From assembly GCF_013185185.1 (NCBI RefSeq), contig NZ_JAAZWE010000006.1, positions 310,001-374,000 of the forward strand: 64,000 nt of DNA, written 5' to 3'. Both the position numbers and the translations under genes were made by a program. This stretch comes from Saccharibacillus endophyticus. Its GTDB lineage: Bacteria > Bacillota > Bacilli > Paenibacillales > Paenibacillaceae. Shown piece after piece: positions 8,806 through 17,758 of the stretch. Position 1 is the first letter of the stretch. Every line of letters begins with the position of its first letter. The notes beneath the pieces were generated by a model, which was not told the origin of the DNA, ran no database searches, and saw only the letters and a list, made by a program, of their open reading frames with translations.

Positions 8806-8938
8806 GGAAGCGAGAAGACTGCGAGAAAAATTCGTTCAATTCGCTGTCTCACTCGGAAAATAGATTGGATTTGAATAAGGAATTTTCCGAGTTCAAAGGC
8901 GTCTTGACCTGAATTTTTCTCTCCGTCTTCTCGCTTCC
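8806..8938. repeat. Dispersed nested-palindrome element, copy 2
   Basis: 133-bp copy. Outer 14-bp perfect arms GGAAGCGAGAAGAC/GTCTTCTCGCTTCC; then 11-bp arms GAGAAAAATTC/GAATTTTTCTC (two compensated changes relative to copy 1); apical arms ACTCGGAAAAT/ATTTTCCGAGT around a 20-base loop. TGTCTCAC and GTTCAAAGGCGT are conserved. It lies between the HD-GYP stop and its terminator, so it should be inside that mRNA. Confidence 0.85.
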
Positions 8939-8998
8939 AGTTACGTTTGGTTTTCTTGATACGTTGAGGCGAAAGCCAGCTTCCGCTTTACAGGATAA

Positions 8999-11218
8999 TC
9001 AAAGAGACAATCGATTCCCGGCGATCGCGGTTCTGGTTGTACCTGTACCTTCACTCGGAATACTTTTCGCTTGGCCTAGGGTAGCTACTTGCGGAAGGGT
9101 TTCTTGGATTTCGGCTTCGACGGGGGCTTGGAGCATGCCGTCGAATTCCAATAAGACTCGGGTTCCTTTGGGGTCCGTGTGGAGGAACATGCGATCTGCC
9201 GAAGCGTACATGACGCCGAATCCTCTGCCGAGTGAGCGTTTGCTGCTGTAACCGGATACGACGAAAGTTTTCGGCAGCTCGTGCAGAGCGATTCCCGAGC
9301 CTTCGTCGTGTACCAGGACTTGAAGCGAACCTTCGCTTGAGAATGCGGTGACCTGTCCGCCCAGCGCATGCTTGAGCAGATTGGTCGCCGCTTCGGATAC
9401 CGCCAGTTTCACCTGCATGATGCGCTTGGGATCGCTTTGGGGCATATAGCTTGCAGCCAGGTCGCGGCTTCGGGCGATATCCGTTCGTCCGGTCACCGTG
9501 ACGGCTTCCAGGCGCTCGCCCAGCCTACCCAGCAATTCTTCCTTGGTTAGACATAAGGAGACTTTCCCTTCCGACAAGGCCGACATGATTTCCCGATAAG
9601 CATTCAGTGTCTCGGCATGCAATTTATCCCGATAGGCGATTGCGGGTGTAATATCGGTTAACGCAATACGTACCTCGCCGTGCTCCGGGTAGAAATGAGC
9701 TTCGTACGTGCGGTCTTCGCACTTCAAAATTTCATAAAAGGAGGTCTGCTGCGCATCGGCGCGTCTCGCCAGCCGAACGATATGAGCTTCAAGCGCCGGT
9801 TGCTCCAATCCATATAACAAACCGTCCGCTGCCAGTTTCAACATCGTGCTCGCCCCTACATACGAGCCTTGCTCTTCGTCCGAATTCGAACTGCGTTCCG
9901 CAGCTTTCGCATATCCGTAAGATTTTTCCGGCTCGGGAAGCGGCCCGGATACCAGACCTCGTTGTTCCAGTCTCTCCCGCACTCCCTGTACAAAACTTAC
10001 ATCTACGGCAGCGGCAAGTTGCGGATCGATTTCCCGGCCTGCTAACCGCTGGATGTATGCACAGACCGCCTCGTCGTCACTTTCCCGTCTTAATACATGA
10101 TCAAGCCGACTGGCGATAGACAAAATACGGGATTCATAAGGAATAGCCTTGCCTTTGAGCCCTGCCGGGAAGCCTTTTCCGTCCCAGTGTTCATGATGAT
10201 GCCGCACCCATTCCGCCGCGCGTCCATCCTCTGTCAGCGTAAGGATGATCTCCGCCCCTTTTTCGCTGTGGGAACGGTATTCGTCTTCCTCGGACAAGGA
10301 TAAGGCACCTCGTTTGTTAAACAAATAAGCGGGCAGCGCCGACTTTCCGATATCGTGCTGAATCGCCACCTGCACCAGCACTCTTTTTTTATCGCGCGGG
10401 TAAGCCAGGCGGTCCAGCAAGTGGTCCGCAATGACCCCGCTTCGGATTCCATGTCCTTCGAGATCTTTGGACAGCCGGGATTCGAACAGCAGGCTGAACC
10501 GTTCGAACGTACGCCGCCATCCCGCTACTTCACGAACATAGACGGTGGAAAAGTAAAGGATAAAAAACAACAGAAGACCTGTATAAGCCAACTCGTACGC
10601 CGTATCATCTGATAATAAATTACCGAGAAAATGCGGAATGACCACGATGCAAAGCAGAATCGGAACGAGGGTCTCGCGCAATCGGCCCTCAATCCCCGCT
10701 AACCAGGCCGTGCCCGACAAAACTTTGCGCATGCCTGCATCCATCGGAAGCTTTACAGCTTTGAAAGCCAATGCGGCAAGTGCCGCCTTCACATACAACG
10801 GTACATCCGGCCAAAGCGTAATCAATCCGCCCAATGCTAACGCGGCTCCGCATGTGCTTAAGGTATAAATCGCTAATCGGGTCAACCAGCGCAGCGGATC
10901 AAATGATTTTGGCCGAAAACCGCTTTGCCTAGCCTCGTTAGCCAAACAGCTGATGAATACGCCCAATAGCGCGGTGTAGAAGCCGAATCCGATCAGCAGG
11001 GATAAGAAGCCGATCAAGCCGGCTCCGAATTCTTCCCCGCTGATCAATCGAATCGGAAACAAATCAAGCAATAACGTGAGCAGCAAAATCGGCAGCACAT
11101 GCGTCCACGGAACTTGCCCGGCTCCGACGGCGAGAATCGCCCCATAGAGAAATCCGGCCAACGCCCAAAATGGATACGGAGCAGGGTTCGTCGTATTCGG
11201 TGGTGTTTTCACGCTCAT
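8999..11218 (-). CDS. Membrane HD-GYP phosphohydrolase fused to RsbW-like ATPase domain
   Basis: 739 aa from the MSVKTPP start (AAGGAACCG before ATG; an ATG 57 bases upstream lacks a site). Residues ~15-230 hold about seven membrane helices. HD-GYP domain at ~245-380 with HDIGK, HHEHWDGKGFPAGLKG and IPYESRI (GFP replaces GYP). A PAS-like stretch spans ~455-525. A C-terminal HATPase_c domain (~595-690) shows EAATNLLKHA, HDEGSGI and GRGFGVMY, as in anti-sigma serine kinases. Last gene of an operon with STAS and PP2C partners, so it is probably the kinase of a partner switch whose output may be cyclic-dinucleotide turnover. The combination is unusual. Confidence 0.82.
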   Translation of the reverse strand: MSVKTPPNTTNPAPYPFWALAGFLYGAILAVGAGQVPWTHVLPILLLTLLLDLFPIRLISGEEFGAGLIGFLSLLIGFGFYTALLGVFISCLANEARQSGFRPKSFDPLRWLTRLAIYTLSTCGAALALGGLITLWPDVPLYVKAALAALAFKAVKLPMDAGMRKVLSGTAWLAGIEGRLRETLVPILLCIVVIPHFLGNLLSDDTAYELAYTGLLLFFILYFSTVYVREVAGWRRTFERFSLLFESRLSKDLEGHGIRSGVIADHLLDRLAYPRDKKRVLVQVAIQHDIGKSALPAYLFNKRGALSLSEEDEYRSHSEKGAEIILTLTEDGRAAEWVRHHHEHWDGKGFPAGLKGKAIPYESRILSIASRLDHVLRRESDDEAVCAYIQRLAGREIDPQLAAAVDVSFVQGVRERLEQRGLVSGPLPEPEKSYGYAKAAERSSNSDEEQGSYVGASTMLKLAADGLLYGLEQPALEAHIVRLARRADAQQTSFYEILKCEDRTYEAHFYPEHGEVRIALTDITPAIAYRDKLHAETLNAYREIMSALSEGKVSLCLTKEELLGRLGERLEAVTVTGRTDIARSRDLAASYMPQSDPKRIMQVKLAVSEAATNLLKHALGGQVTAFSSEGSLQVLVHDEGSGIALHELPKTFVVSGYSSKRSLGRGFGVMYASADRMFLHTDPKGTRVLLEFDGMLQAPVEAEIQETLPQVATLGQAKSIPSEGTGTTRTAIAGNRLSL

Positions 11219-11290
11219 CGGTTCCTTTCCTGTAGGATATCCGGGCCAAACCAAGCTCCGGCATGACAAGTTCAAGCCTCAGAACCCTTC

Positions 11291-11602
11291 TTATTCGAAA
11301 ACATCCTCGCCGAGAATCTCGCGGATCTGCAACAGCTCGAACACTTCCATGACTTCGGGGCGTACATTTTCGATTTTGACCGAACGCCCGCCTTCTCTCA
11401 ATTCGTCGACCGTACGGATAATCAGACCGATCCCGGACGAGTCCACAAAGTATACTTCACTGAAATTCAACCGTACGCTCGGGTATTCGGACACGATCGG
11501 CAAAATATCTTCTTCCAACACTTCGCCGCTCTCAATATCCAGATCCCCTTCAAATACAACTACGGCTTCTTCTTCGCTTTTATGGATCTGATAAGCAAAC
11601 AT
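11291..11602 (-). CDS. STAS-domain anti-anti-sigma factor (SpoIIAA/RsbV-like)
   Basis: 103 aa, the size of a bare STAS domain. The phosphorylatable serine is in the conserved loop FVDSSGIGLIIRTVDEL (~50-66). GAGGAGGA precedes the ATG. Such proteins bind an RsbW-type kinase when unphosphorylated and are reset by a PP2C phosphatase. Both predicted partners lie in this operon: the HATPase domain of the next gene and the receiver-PP2C protein at 13743. A dedicated sigma factor is not present nearby. Confidence 0.9.
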   Translation of the reverse strand: MFAYQIHKSEEEAVVVFEGDLDIESGEVLEEDILPIVSEYPSVRLNFSEVYFVDSSGIGLIIRTVDELREGGRSVKIENVRPEVMEVFELLQIREILGEDVFE

Positions 11603-11638
11603 GCTGTTCCTCCTCTTTGCGTATGGAATGAATCATAA

Positions 11639-13690
11639 TTAGAACAATAAAAGTTCGCCGGACGAACCCAAGCGGGCATGCACATTCGATGCCGCTTCGA
11701 CGAACTGGAAGGAACGATGGCCGATTTGCACGACGGTTCCTTCCATGACCCGAGTTGCGCGAATCACCGCTGTTTCCGGCACCTGTAGTTTCGTAGCGAC
11801 GCCGCCGGGAGCACCGACTTCCTTGACCGCAATTCCCCGCCCTGCAAAGTAGACACCGCCTCTTAGCGTACCTCCTGCTTCCAATTCGCCTTGGCAGTAG
11901 ATCATGGCGTTATAGGCACCTTTTGCCGCACGCACATTTCCCCCGCAATAGACATGACTGTTTTGCACGTATTGAAGCTCGGCGAAAATAAGTCGATCCT
12001 CCGGTCCGCTTACCGACTCTGCCAGCTCCAACGTCCGTCTGCGGAACGCATCCAGCTCGGCGGAATCCCGCAAGCCGCCTTGTCGCAAATCCAAAAACCC
12101 ATATTTGAGACGTTGCGCATAATCTTTCCAATCCACGTCAAGCTGTGCCTCATTTTTTGCGGCTTGCTCCGTGAAACGGGTAAGCACTACATGCAGAGCT
12201 TTGAATTTACCGCGAAGCAAGACGCTTAAAAGCGCTCCGAGTCCCGTCTGCTGAATATCGTTCAACTTGAATGCGGCAGTCTGGCCGAGCTGTTCAATCG
12301 CGGATTGGAGAAGCTGCGTTTGCGAAGCGATCTCCAGCAGCAGCGGCTCTACCTGATTGAAAAATTCGCTCCGCTTGCCGACGCTGACATGCGCACCGAT
12401 CAGATTGCCGGAAGCAATTAGCGAATAAGCAGCCTCTATCGTAGCCGAACCGATCGGCCCCCGGATATTGATACTGCCGATCGCCTCCACATTCATTCCG
12501 TTTTGAACGCCGCCGGAAATCTCGACATCGCCGCGGAAGCGGATATTGCCGGACTTAAGATCGACATCGCCGCGATGCGACAGCTTCGGCAGCACCGAGA
12601 GATGAACCCGGAAACCTTGATGTTTCATGCGGGGCATGCCCGAGCGAATCGCTACCGCCCGTCGGCCGTCCTCCGTGATCGACACGCCTTCCCCGGCCGC
12701 CAACTCCATAGATTGGACAACGCGCGGTTGAATCGGCCGATTCAGCAGATCCCTGCCGGGACGTCCGGGTCTTGCCGGTAAAGTCCGAACCAGCACCTGG
12801 CCTTCAATCACGGTCGGAAATTCCACGATCTCGCGATAATCGATCGTGCCGTCCTCGCGGCTTTGCGGACTGAGACGTTTGGTCTCGGTCTCAAAGTTGG
12901 TGCTGAACGTTCCGTTCGCCCCTTCGACGGCAGGCGATCCTTCCGCAATCAGAAACACGCCGGGCTCTTCGGAATTACAGGCTTGCTTGATCGCTTCGGC
13001 ACGAATACCGTAAATCACGCCCAGTTCCTTCAGTCTGCCTGCAACTTCAGCTTGCGGAATCGGAAGAAATGTACGCCGTTCGGACACCGGAACGACCAGA
13101 TTCTCCTGGGGTTTGCAGTCAAGCAGAGTAAACTGCCGCTCAAATCCGGGACGAACATGAAGTTCCGCACGCAAGCAAGCTTCGTCGATCTCGATTCGCC
13201 AGATCGACGCTTCCACTTTCGGAGCCGTCTCCAATTCCAATTCGTCTCCGGGGGCAACCGATACTTTTCCGTCCACCTGCGTGCCGTTGCGATATAATAC
13301 CGCACCGGGCGGCGGCGTCAATAGAGGTAGTCTTGTGCCGGTCGCTTGAATATGGAACCTTCCATTATGGATGCCGATTCCGCCTTGTTCCTCGGAAGCA
13401 TGGTTCGAGGCAGGAATGGTCTCGATTTGAGTTTCTGTATTTTCATGAACAGTCTCGGCAGTCGGAACGGCGATTTCCCGACTTCCCGCAGACTGGGATG
13501 CTGAAGCTGATCCAGAGTCGATAACCGTGACTTTTACGACCGCCAGACGCGTACCCAGTCCAAGCACGCCCCGACCGCCAGGCTCCAAAATTTCAATCTG
13601 TACGGATTCTCGCGAAACCGCCAGCAGTTTAAGAGCTTCTTCAACCGCAAGCTCGGCAGTTTTAGCTCTGGTAATAATGGACCTTTCCAT
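11639..13690 (-). CDS. Jag_N and FapA (DUF342) family protein
   Basis: About 683 aa. The start is either MERS (13690, AAGGA six bases upstream) or MPMERS six bases earlier. Residues ~1-55 match the Jag_N fold (AEEALKLL-type helix, then EPGGRGVLGLGTRLAVVKV). From ~240 the FapA/DUF342 beta-helix region begins (FPTVIEGQVLVRTLPARPGR, later SGNIRFRGDVEISGGVQNG). A helical insertion lies at ~440-550, and a polymer-like beta part follows. FapA proteins are linked to polar localisation and flagellar placement; here the gene sits between a PP2C and a STAS gene, suggesting a scaffold for the switch. Confidence 0.85.
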   Translation of the reverse strand: MERSIITRAKTAELAVEEALKLLAVSRESVQIEILEPGGRGVLGLGTRLAVVKVTVIDSGSASASQSAGSREIAVPTAETVHENTETQIETIPASNHASEEQGGIGIHNGRFHIQATGTRLPLLTPPPGAVLYRNGTQVDGKVSVAPGDELELETAPKVEASIWRIEIDEACLRAELHVRPGFERQFTLLDCKPQENLVVPVSERRTFLPIPQAEVAGRLKELGVIYGIRAEAIKQACNSEEPGVFLIAEGSPAVEGANGTFSTNFETETKRLSPQSREDGTIDYREIVEFPTVIEGQVLVRTLPARPGRPGRDLLNRPIQPRVVQSMELAAGEGVSITEDGRRAVAIRSGMPRMKHQGFRVHLSVLPKLSHRGDVDLKSGNIRFRGDVEISGGVQNGMNVEAIGSINIRGPIGSATIEAAYSLIASGNLIGAHVSVGKRSEFFNQVEPLLLEIASQTQLLQSAIEQLGQTAAFKLNDIQQTGLGALLSVLLRGKFKALHVVLTRFTEQAAKNEAQLDVDWKDYAQRLKYGFLDLRQGGLRDSAELDAFRRRTLELAESVSGPEDRLIFAELQYVQNSHVYCGGNVRAAKGAYNAMIYCQGELEAGGTLRGGVYFAGRGIAVKEVGAPGGVATKLQVPETAVIRATRVMEGTVVQIGHRSFQFVEAASNVHARLGSSGELLLF

Positions 13691-13742
13691 GGGCATTCCT
13701 TCCTTTCCCGCCATCCCCGGATTCCTTGATCGATCCGTGCTT

Positions 13743-14876
13743 TTATCCGTTTAATTGAATCGACACAATGCACACATCGTCGTTTTTGTCTTGTCCAAGC
13801 GCTGCCAGCTTCTCGGTAAAGCGGTCGTTGGGCAAATAACGAATCCGGGACGCCACCTTTTCCAAGCTGCCGATTCCTTCGCGAATCGATTTTCTCGGCG
13901 TCTCCACCAACCCGTCCGTATATAGCAAAATTTTCCCCGGACCTTCATATCGGTAGATGCCGCTTCCGCCTTCAATTTTTTTGCGAATTCCCAAAGGAAC
14001 GCCTGTGTTTTCCAAATAATGCGCTTTCTGATCTGCCGGAAAAAACAAGCCTGGCGGATGTCCCGCATTGAAGTACCGGATTTCTTTGGCTTCTTGGTCG
14101 ATCAGCAAATAAATAGCCGTCAGATAAATCGAGTCGCGGCTTCCTCCGAACAAACTAAACATCTGACTATTCAACTCGCGGCAGATTTCGGCAGGTTCCG
14201 AGATCCGCTTGACCATTCCGGCCAGCAACGAGCGAACCGACATGCTGATTAACGCAGAGGACAATCCATGACCTGCAACGTCGATCAGCATGACCCCGCA
14301 GCGGTGTTCGTCGATCCGGGTCCAGTAAAACATATCTCCCGATACTTCGTCCGACTGGATATACTGCGCGTGAATTTCGATACTCGGCTCAAGCATCGGA
14401 GGCGGAAGCACCGTTTTCTGTACCCGCTTCGCCAACTGTAACTCCTTCACCAGTCCGGCCTCGCGGCTTTTACGGATTTCCGTTTCTTTTTTCAACCGGA
14501 TTGCGGATTGCACGCGGGCGAGAAGCTCGTACTCCGGCGCTCCTTTTTCAATAAAATCCATGCCGCCTGCTCCGAAAGCTTCCTTGAAATGCCGTCGGTC
14601 GCCCGTCAAAAAAATGATGGGCAAATCGGCGTAAGGCGGGCAGGTTTTGATCAGTCGGCAGGCTTCGATTCCGTCCATGTCCGGCATCACGATATCGAGC
14701 AGGATGAGATCGAAGGCAGCGGCTTTGCGCGGAACGCGTTCGCCGCTCATACCGAGCCGTTCAAGGGCGGCTTCCGCCGAGGAAGCCGTCTCGATCCCCG
14801 AGTAACCGGCTTCGGACAGCACCTGTTTGAAATAAGCGAGATTCATCATCGAGTCGTCGACGATCAGTATGCTCAT
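13743..14876 (-). CDS. Receiver-domain PP2C phosphatase (RsbU-like)
   Basis: 377 aa from the MSILIVDDS start, supported by GGAGGAG upstream; 28 extra in-frame residues to an earlier ATG look non-coding. The receiver domain (~1-130) has the acidic pair VDDS, phospho-Asp in LILLDIVMPDMDG and Lys in FIEKGAP. A coiled linker (~130-165) leads to a PP2C/SpoIIE domain with SGDMFYW, LIDVAGHGLSSALISM and YTDGLVETP metal-binding motifs. It should dephosphorylate the STAS protein when its receiver is phosphorylated. First gene of the operon; no histidine kinase adjacent. Confidence 0.92.
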   Translation of the reverse strand: MSILIVDDSMMNLAYFKQVLSEAGYSGIETASSAEAALERLGMSGERVPRKAAAFDLILLDIVMPDMDGIEACRLIKTCPPYADLPIIFLTGDRRHFKEAFGAGGMDFIEKGAPEYELLARVQSAIRLKKETEIRKSREAGLVKELQLAKRVQKTVLPPPMLEPSIEIHAQYIQSDEVSGDMFYWTRIDEHRCGVMLIDVAGHGLSSALISMSVRSLLAGMVKRISEPAEICRELNSQMFSLFGGSRDSIYLTAIYLLIDQEAKEIRYFNAGHPPGLFFPADQKAHYLENTGVPLGIRKKIEGGSGIYRYEGPGKILLYTDGLVETPRKSIREGIGSLEKVASRIRYLPNDRFTEKLAALGQDKNDDVCIVSIQLNG

Positions 14877-15026
14877 GGCGTTTCTCCTCCGGTGCACCAG
14901 GGCATGTACGCAGCGGTCAAAAGACTTCCGTCGCTGAGTTTGCATGCGCGCCCTGGCCAAATAAAGTTAAACAGGGTTATCTATATCATCGACAACGAAT
15001 GTCCGATTGTTGAGATGAACAAAAAA

Positions 15027-15052
15027 CTCCATCTTCCGCAGAGGAAGTGGAG
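15027..15052 (-). terminator. Terminator after the chromate transporter pair
   Basis: Arms CTCCATCTTCC/GGAAGTGGAG (one bulged base) followed by TTTTTTG on the minus strand, 22 bases after the last stop. Confidence 0.75.
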
Positions 15053-15073
15053 CTGCCGAAACTCGTTTAGGCT

Positions 15074-15628
15074 TCAAAAAATCACGATGCCTGCCACTGC
15101 GGACAGCAGCAATACGCCAAAGGGATGCAGCTTATACTTGACGATCGCCAATAGACAACCGCCGCAGATCAACAACATGCCTAACGTTTCCCAACCGAAC
15201 AATTGGCCCGATTCCGTTTGTGCGCCGAATCCGAAAGAAATCGCGGCATAAACAATCAACGCGGTAATAATCGGTCGTAATCCGTAAAAAGCAGATCGAA
15301 CGCTCAGACGGTCATGCAATCTGATAAAAAAAGCGGCGAGCAGTACAACCAGAATCAGCGAAGGCAAAATCATTCCTGTTGTCGCCGCCACCGCTCCTGC
15401 AAGCCCTGCCTGTTCATAGCCGATCAATGTCGCGCTATTGGTGGCAATAGAACCCGGTGCCATCCCCGATAAAGCCCCTATTTCCTGAAACCGCTCAATG
15501 CCGATCCGGCCCGTCCCGGCAGTCTCCCGTTGAATCAGGCTCATGACCGCATACCCGCCGCCAAAAGCCAGACATCCGACACGAAAAAATATAACAAAAA
15601 GTTCCCAAAGCATGGTATTCACCTTCAA
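15074..15628 (-). CDS. Chromate transporter half-protein, second subunit (ChrA family)
   Basis: 184 aa with about five to six membrane helices and the family signature FGGGYAVMSLIQRE at ~20-33, plus SGMAPGSIATNSATLIGY. It represents one half of the full-length ChrA fold. Its start overlaps the end of the partner gene by four bases (ATGA). Paired short ChrA proteins form a heteromeric transporter in Bacillus (chr3N/chr3C type). Chromate export is the family function; the physiological substrate here is not proven. Confidence 0.9.
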   Translation of the reverse strand: MKVNTMLWELFVIFFRVGCLAFGGGYAVMSLIQRETAGTGRIGIERFQEIGALSGMAPGSIATNSATLIGYEQAGLAGAVAATTGMILPSLILVVLLAAFFIRLHDRLSVRSAFYGLRPIITALIVYAAISFGFGAQTESGQLFGWETLGMLLICGGCLLAIVKYKLHPFGVLLLSAVAGIVIF

Positions 15629-16266
15629 ATATAATATTCGGGCAGCATCGCTTCTTTCTCCGATCTTTCCGACGCCGGTTCGGTCCGTACGTCAAACTTT
15701 CTCGATTGCCGAATGCCCATAACAGCCATGCCGATCGCAGGACCGCCCAATATGAGCCAAACCGAGCTTAAATTCGTCAGCAGCAGCACCGCCAGAGCAG
15801 CAGCCGCAAGCATATAGGTGAGCGTATCGAATAATGAAGCCCGTGCCATTTTCCAAGCCGCGACCAGAATAAGGGCCACGACCGCCGCATGAATGCCTTT
15901 GAGCGCCGCTTGAACCTTAACGTAGTCTTTGAAAAAAGAATAAGTCAAGCTCAGCAGCAAAATGATGGCGAACGTAGGCAGCGTAATCCCGCTCACGGCT
16001 GCGATCGCACCGGCAACGCCGCCGAGCCGATAGCCGATAAAAGCAGCCGAGTTGACCGCTACTCCACCCGGCGCGGAGCCTGCAACCGAGACCATGTCCC
16101 CCATCTCTTCGGTTTTCATCCAACCTCTGCGTTCCACGACTTCCTTTTCAATCGTTGCCATCATGGCGTAACCGCCACCAAATGTAGAAGGGCCAATCTT
16201 GAGAAAAGCGATAAAGATCTGTGGAAGCATCCGAAGTTCCGCCGACGTTACAGCCGCAAGTTTCAT
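15625..16266 (-). CDS. Chromate transporter half-protein, first subunit (ChrA family)
   Basis: 213 aa. Carries GPSTFGGGYAMMATIEKE at ~27-44 and SVAGSAPGGVAVNSAAFIGY, the same motifs as its partner, so the two are ancient duplicates. About six membrane helices. Upstream (16267-16540) is AT-rich DNA shared with the divergent ROK gene. Two-gene layout is normal for this subfamily and not a frameshift: the stop and start overlap as ATGA and both halves have complete motif sets. Confidence 0.9.
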   Translation of the reverse strand: MKLAAVTSAELRMLPQIFIAFLKIGPSTFGGGYAMMATIEKEVVERRGWMKTEEMGDMVSVAGSAPGGVAVNSAAFIGYRLGGVAGAIAAVSGITLPTFAIILLLSLTYSFFKDYVKVQAALKGIHAAVVALILVAAWKMARASLFDTLTYMLAAAALAVLLLTNLSSVWLILGGPAIGMAVMGIRQSRKFDVRTEPASERSEKEAMLPEYYI

Positions 16267-16442
16267 TCGGTTCGCCTCTTTTCTTTTTACGTTCCTTGAT
16301 ACACTTCAACTGTTTTATTATAACACATTTTATCATTTTGAATTTAAGTCTATTAAAAAAATAAAGAAAACAACGAAAAAAGAAATGAAAATTGATTTAT
16401 AATACACCTATTCGCTCAACTAATTACCACGTTGAAATTAAG

Positions 16443-16470
16443 TTGATTATTCCTATGCTTTAAGTATAGA
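16443..16470 (+). promoter_or_regulatory. Putative sigma-A promoter of the ROK gene
   Basis: TTGATT (16443-16448), a 16-base spacer, then TATAGA (16465-16470), 70 bases before the ROK start codon. Reasonable but not consensus. Confidence 0.45.
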
Positions 16471-16540
16471 AAAGAGGCCAGCTGTGCTTTATACTGGTTA
16501 ATAACCAACCAACAAACTCGGAAATGGAGAGATACGACTG

Positions 16541-17758
16541 ATGATCGCCCGTTCTCAAACGTCCATCCGAAAGGATGTTTACCAGCGCATACTCGAACTC
16601 GGCACCGTGTCCAAAGCCGAGCTGATGCAGGAATTCGCACTGACCAGCAGCAGCATGACCCGACTCCTCGACGACTTGACCGCTCAGGAAATCATTCGGG
16701 TATCCGGGCTCGGCAGTTCAACAGGGGGACGCAAACCGATCCTGTTCCAGACCAACCCTACGTACCGTTACCTGCTCGGCCTCGAAATCTCGCGGATCTA
16801 TTCGACGCTGGCGCTCTATGATATGCACTTGAATTTATTGGCCTCTACACGCTGGAAAATGGATGCGGGCATGACACCGGAGAACCTGGTCGAACGCGCG
16901 GGTGCGGAAGCCGAACAGTTTCTCGCTGAACATGAACTGAAATCGGAACGCTTGCTCGGCATCGGGGTCGGCTCGGTCGGCCCGCTCGACCAGGAGCAAG
17001 GCGTGATTCGCCAACCGGAATTTTTTGCCGCTCCCGGTTGGAACGAAGTTCCGATCTGCGAACTGCTGGAGAATCGTCTTGGCATTCCCGCACGATTGGA
17101 TAACGGTTCGAATACCGCACTGCTCGGGGAAAACTGGGCCTTACGGGGAAGAAGCGCGCAGCATCTGCTGTACGTCCATGCCGGAATCGGTCTGCGGGCT
17201 GCGATGATGTCCGAAGGACGTCTCATTCGAGGAGCCGCCGATGCCGAAGGCGCCGTGGGCCAGATGATCATTGCGACGGACGGACCGCGCTTCGAAGGAC
17301 GGGGTAATCATGGCGCATGGGAAGCTTTCGTATCCGTACGCGCCTTGGAGCATCGGGTTCGCAACCAATTAAAGATCGGACGCCCGAGCGTGCTGACCGG
17401 ACGTCACCCGGACGATATCACTTTCGCTGATTTGACGGAAGCTTTGGAGGCGGACGATGCGCTCGTGAAAGAGCAGTTTACCGAAGCGGCCGCTTACTTG
17501 GGCATCGGACTTGCCAATCTGATCAATGTGCTTCACCCGGATAATGTGGTGCTGGGCGGCCCGCTGATCGAAGCTCACCCGCTTGTTTATGAGACGGCTG
17601 TCGCGACCGCTTTGAAAAATATTGCGCGCGGACGCCAATACAGCCCCGTTTTTTCGCTCGCGGAGCTGAAGGAGAATGCCGTGGCGGCAGGTGCCGCTTT
17701 TATGCTGGTACAGGAATGGGCGGTGCAGGATCTCCCCCTATCGGCTCGTTCGATCTAA
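16541..17758 (+). CDS. ROK family transcriptional regulator (NagC/XylR-like)
   Basis: 405 aa. Winged HTH in the first ~70 residues (LGTVSKAELMQEFALTSSSMTRLLDDL), followed by a ROK sugar-kinase-like domain with LLGIGVGSVGPLD, NGSNTALLGENWAL and LHPDNVVLGGPLI. The zinc Cys cluster common in ROK kinases is not evident, fitting a regulator. GGAGAG precedes ATG. Its stop overlaps the convergent AraC gene by four bases. It probably represses a sugar gene set nearby; which one is not shown by the sequence. Confidence 0.88.
   Translation: MIARSQTSIRKDVYQRILELGTVSKAELMQEFALTSSSMTRLLDDLTAQEIIRVSGLGSSTGGRKPILFQTNPTYRYLLGLEISRIYSTLALYDMHLNLLASTRWKMDAGMTPENLVERAGAEAEQFLAEHELKSERLLGIGVGSVGPLDQEQGVIRQPEFFAAPGWNEVPICELLENRLGIPARLDNGSNTALLGENWALRGRSAQHLLYVHAGIGLRAAMMSEGRLIRGAADAEGAVGQMIIATDGPRFEGRGNHGAWEAFVSVRALEHRVRNQLKIGRPSVLTGRHPDDITFADLTEALEADDALVKEQFTEAAAYLGIGLANLINVLHPDNVVLGGPLIEAHPLVYETAVATALKNIARGRQYSPVFSLAELKENAVAAGAAFMLVQEWAVQDLPLSARSI

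Noticed and set aside
15074-16266. Frameshift of one chromate transporter
   Set aside because: Two complete motif sets and an ATGA overlap show the normal two-subunit form.
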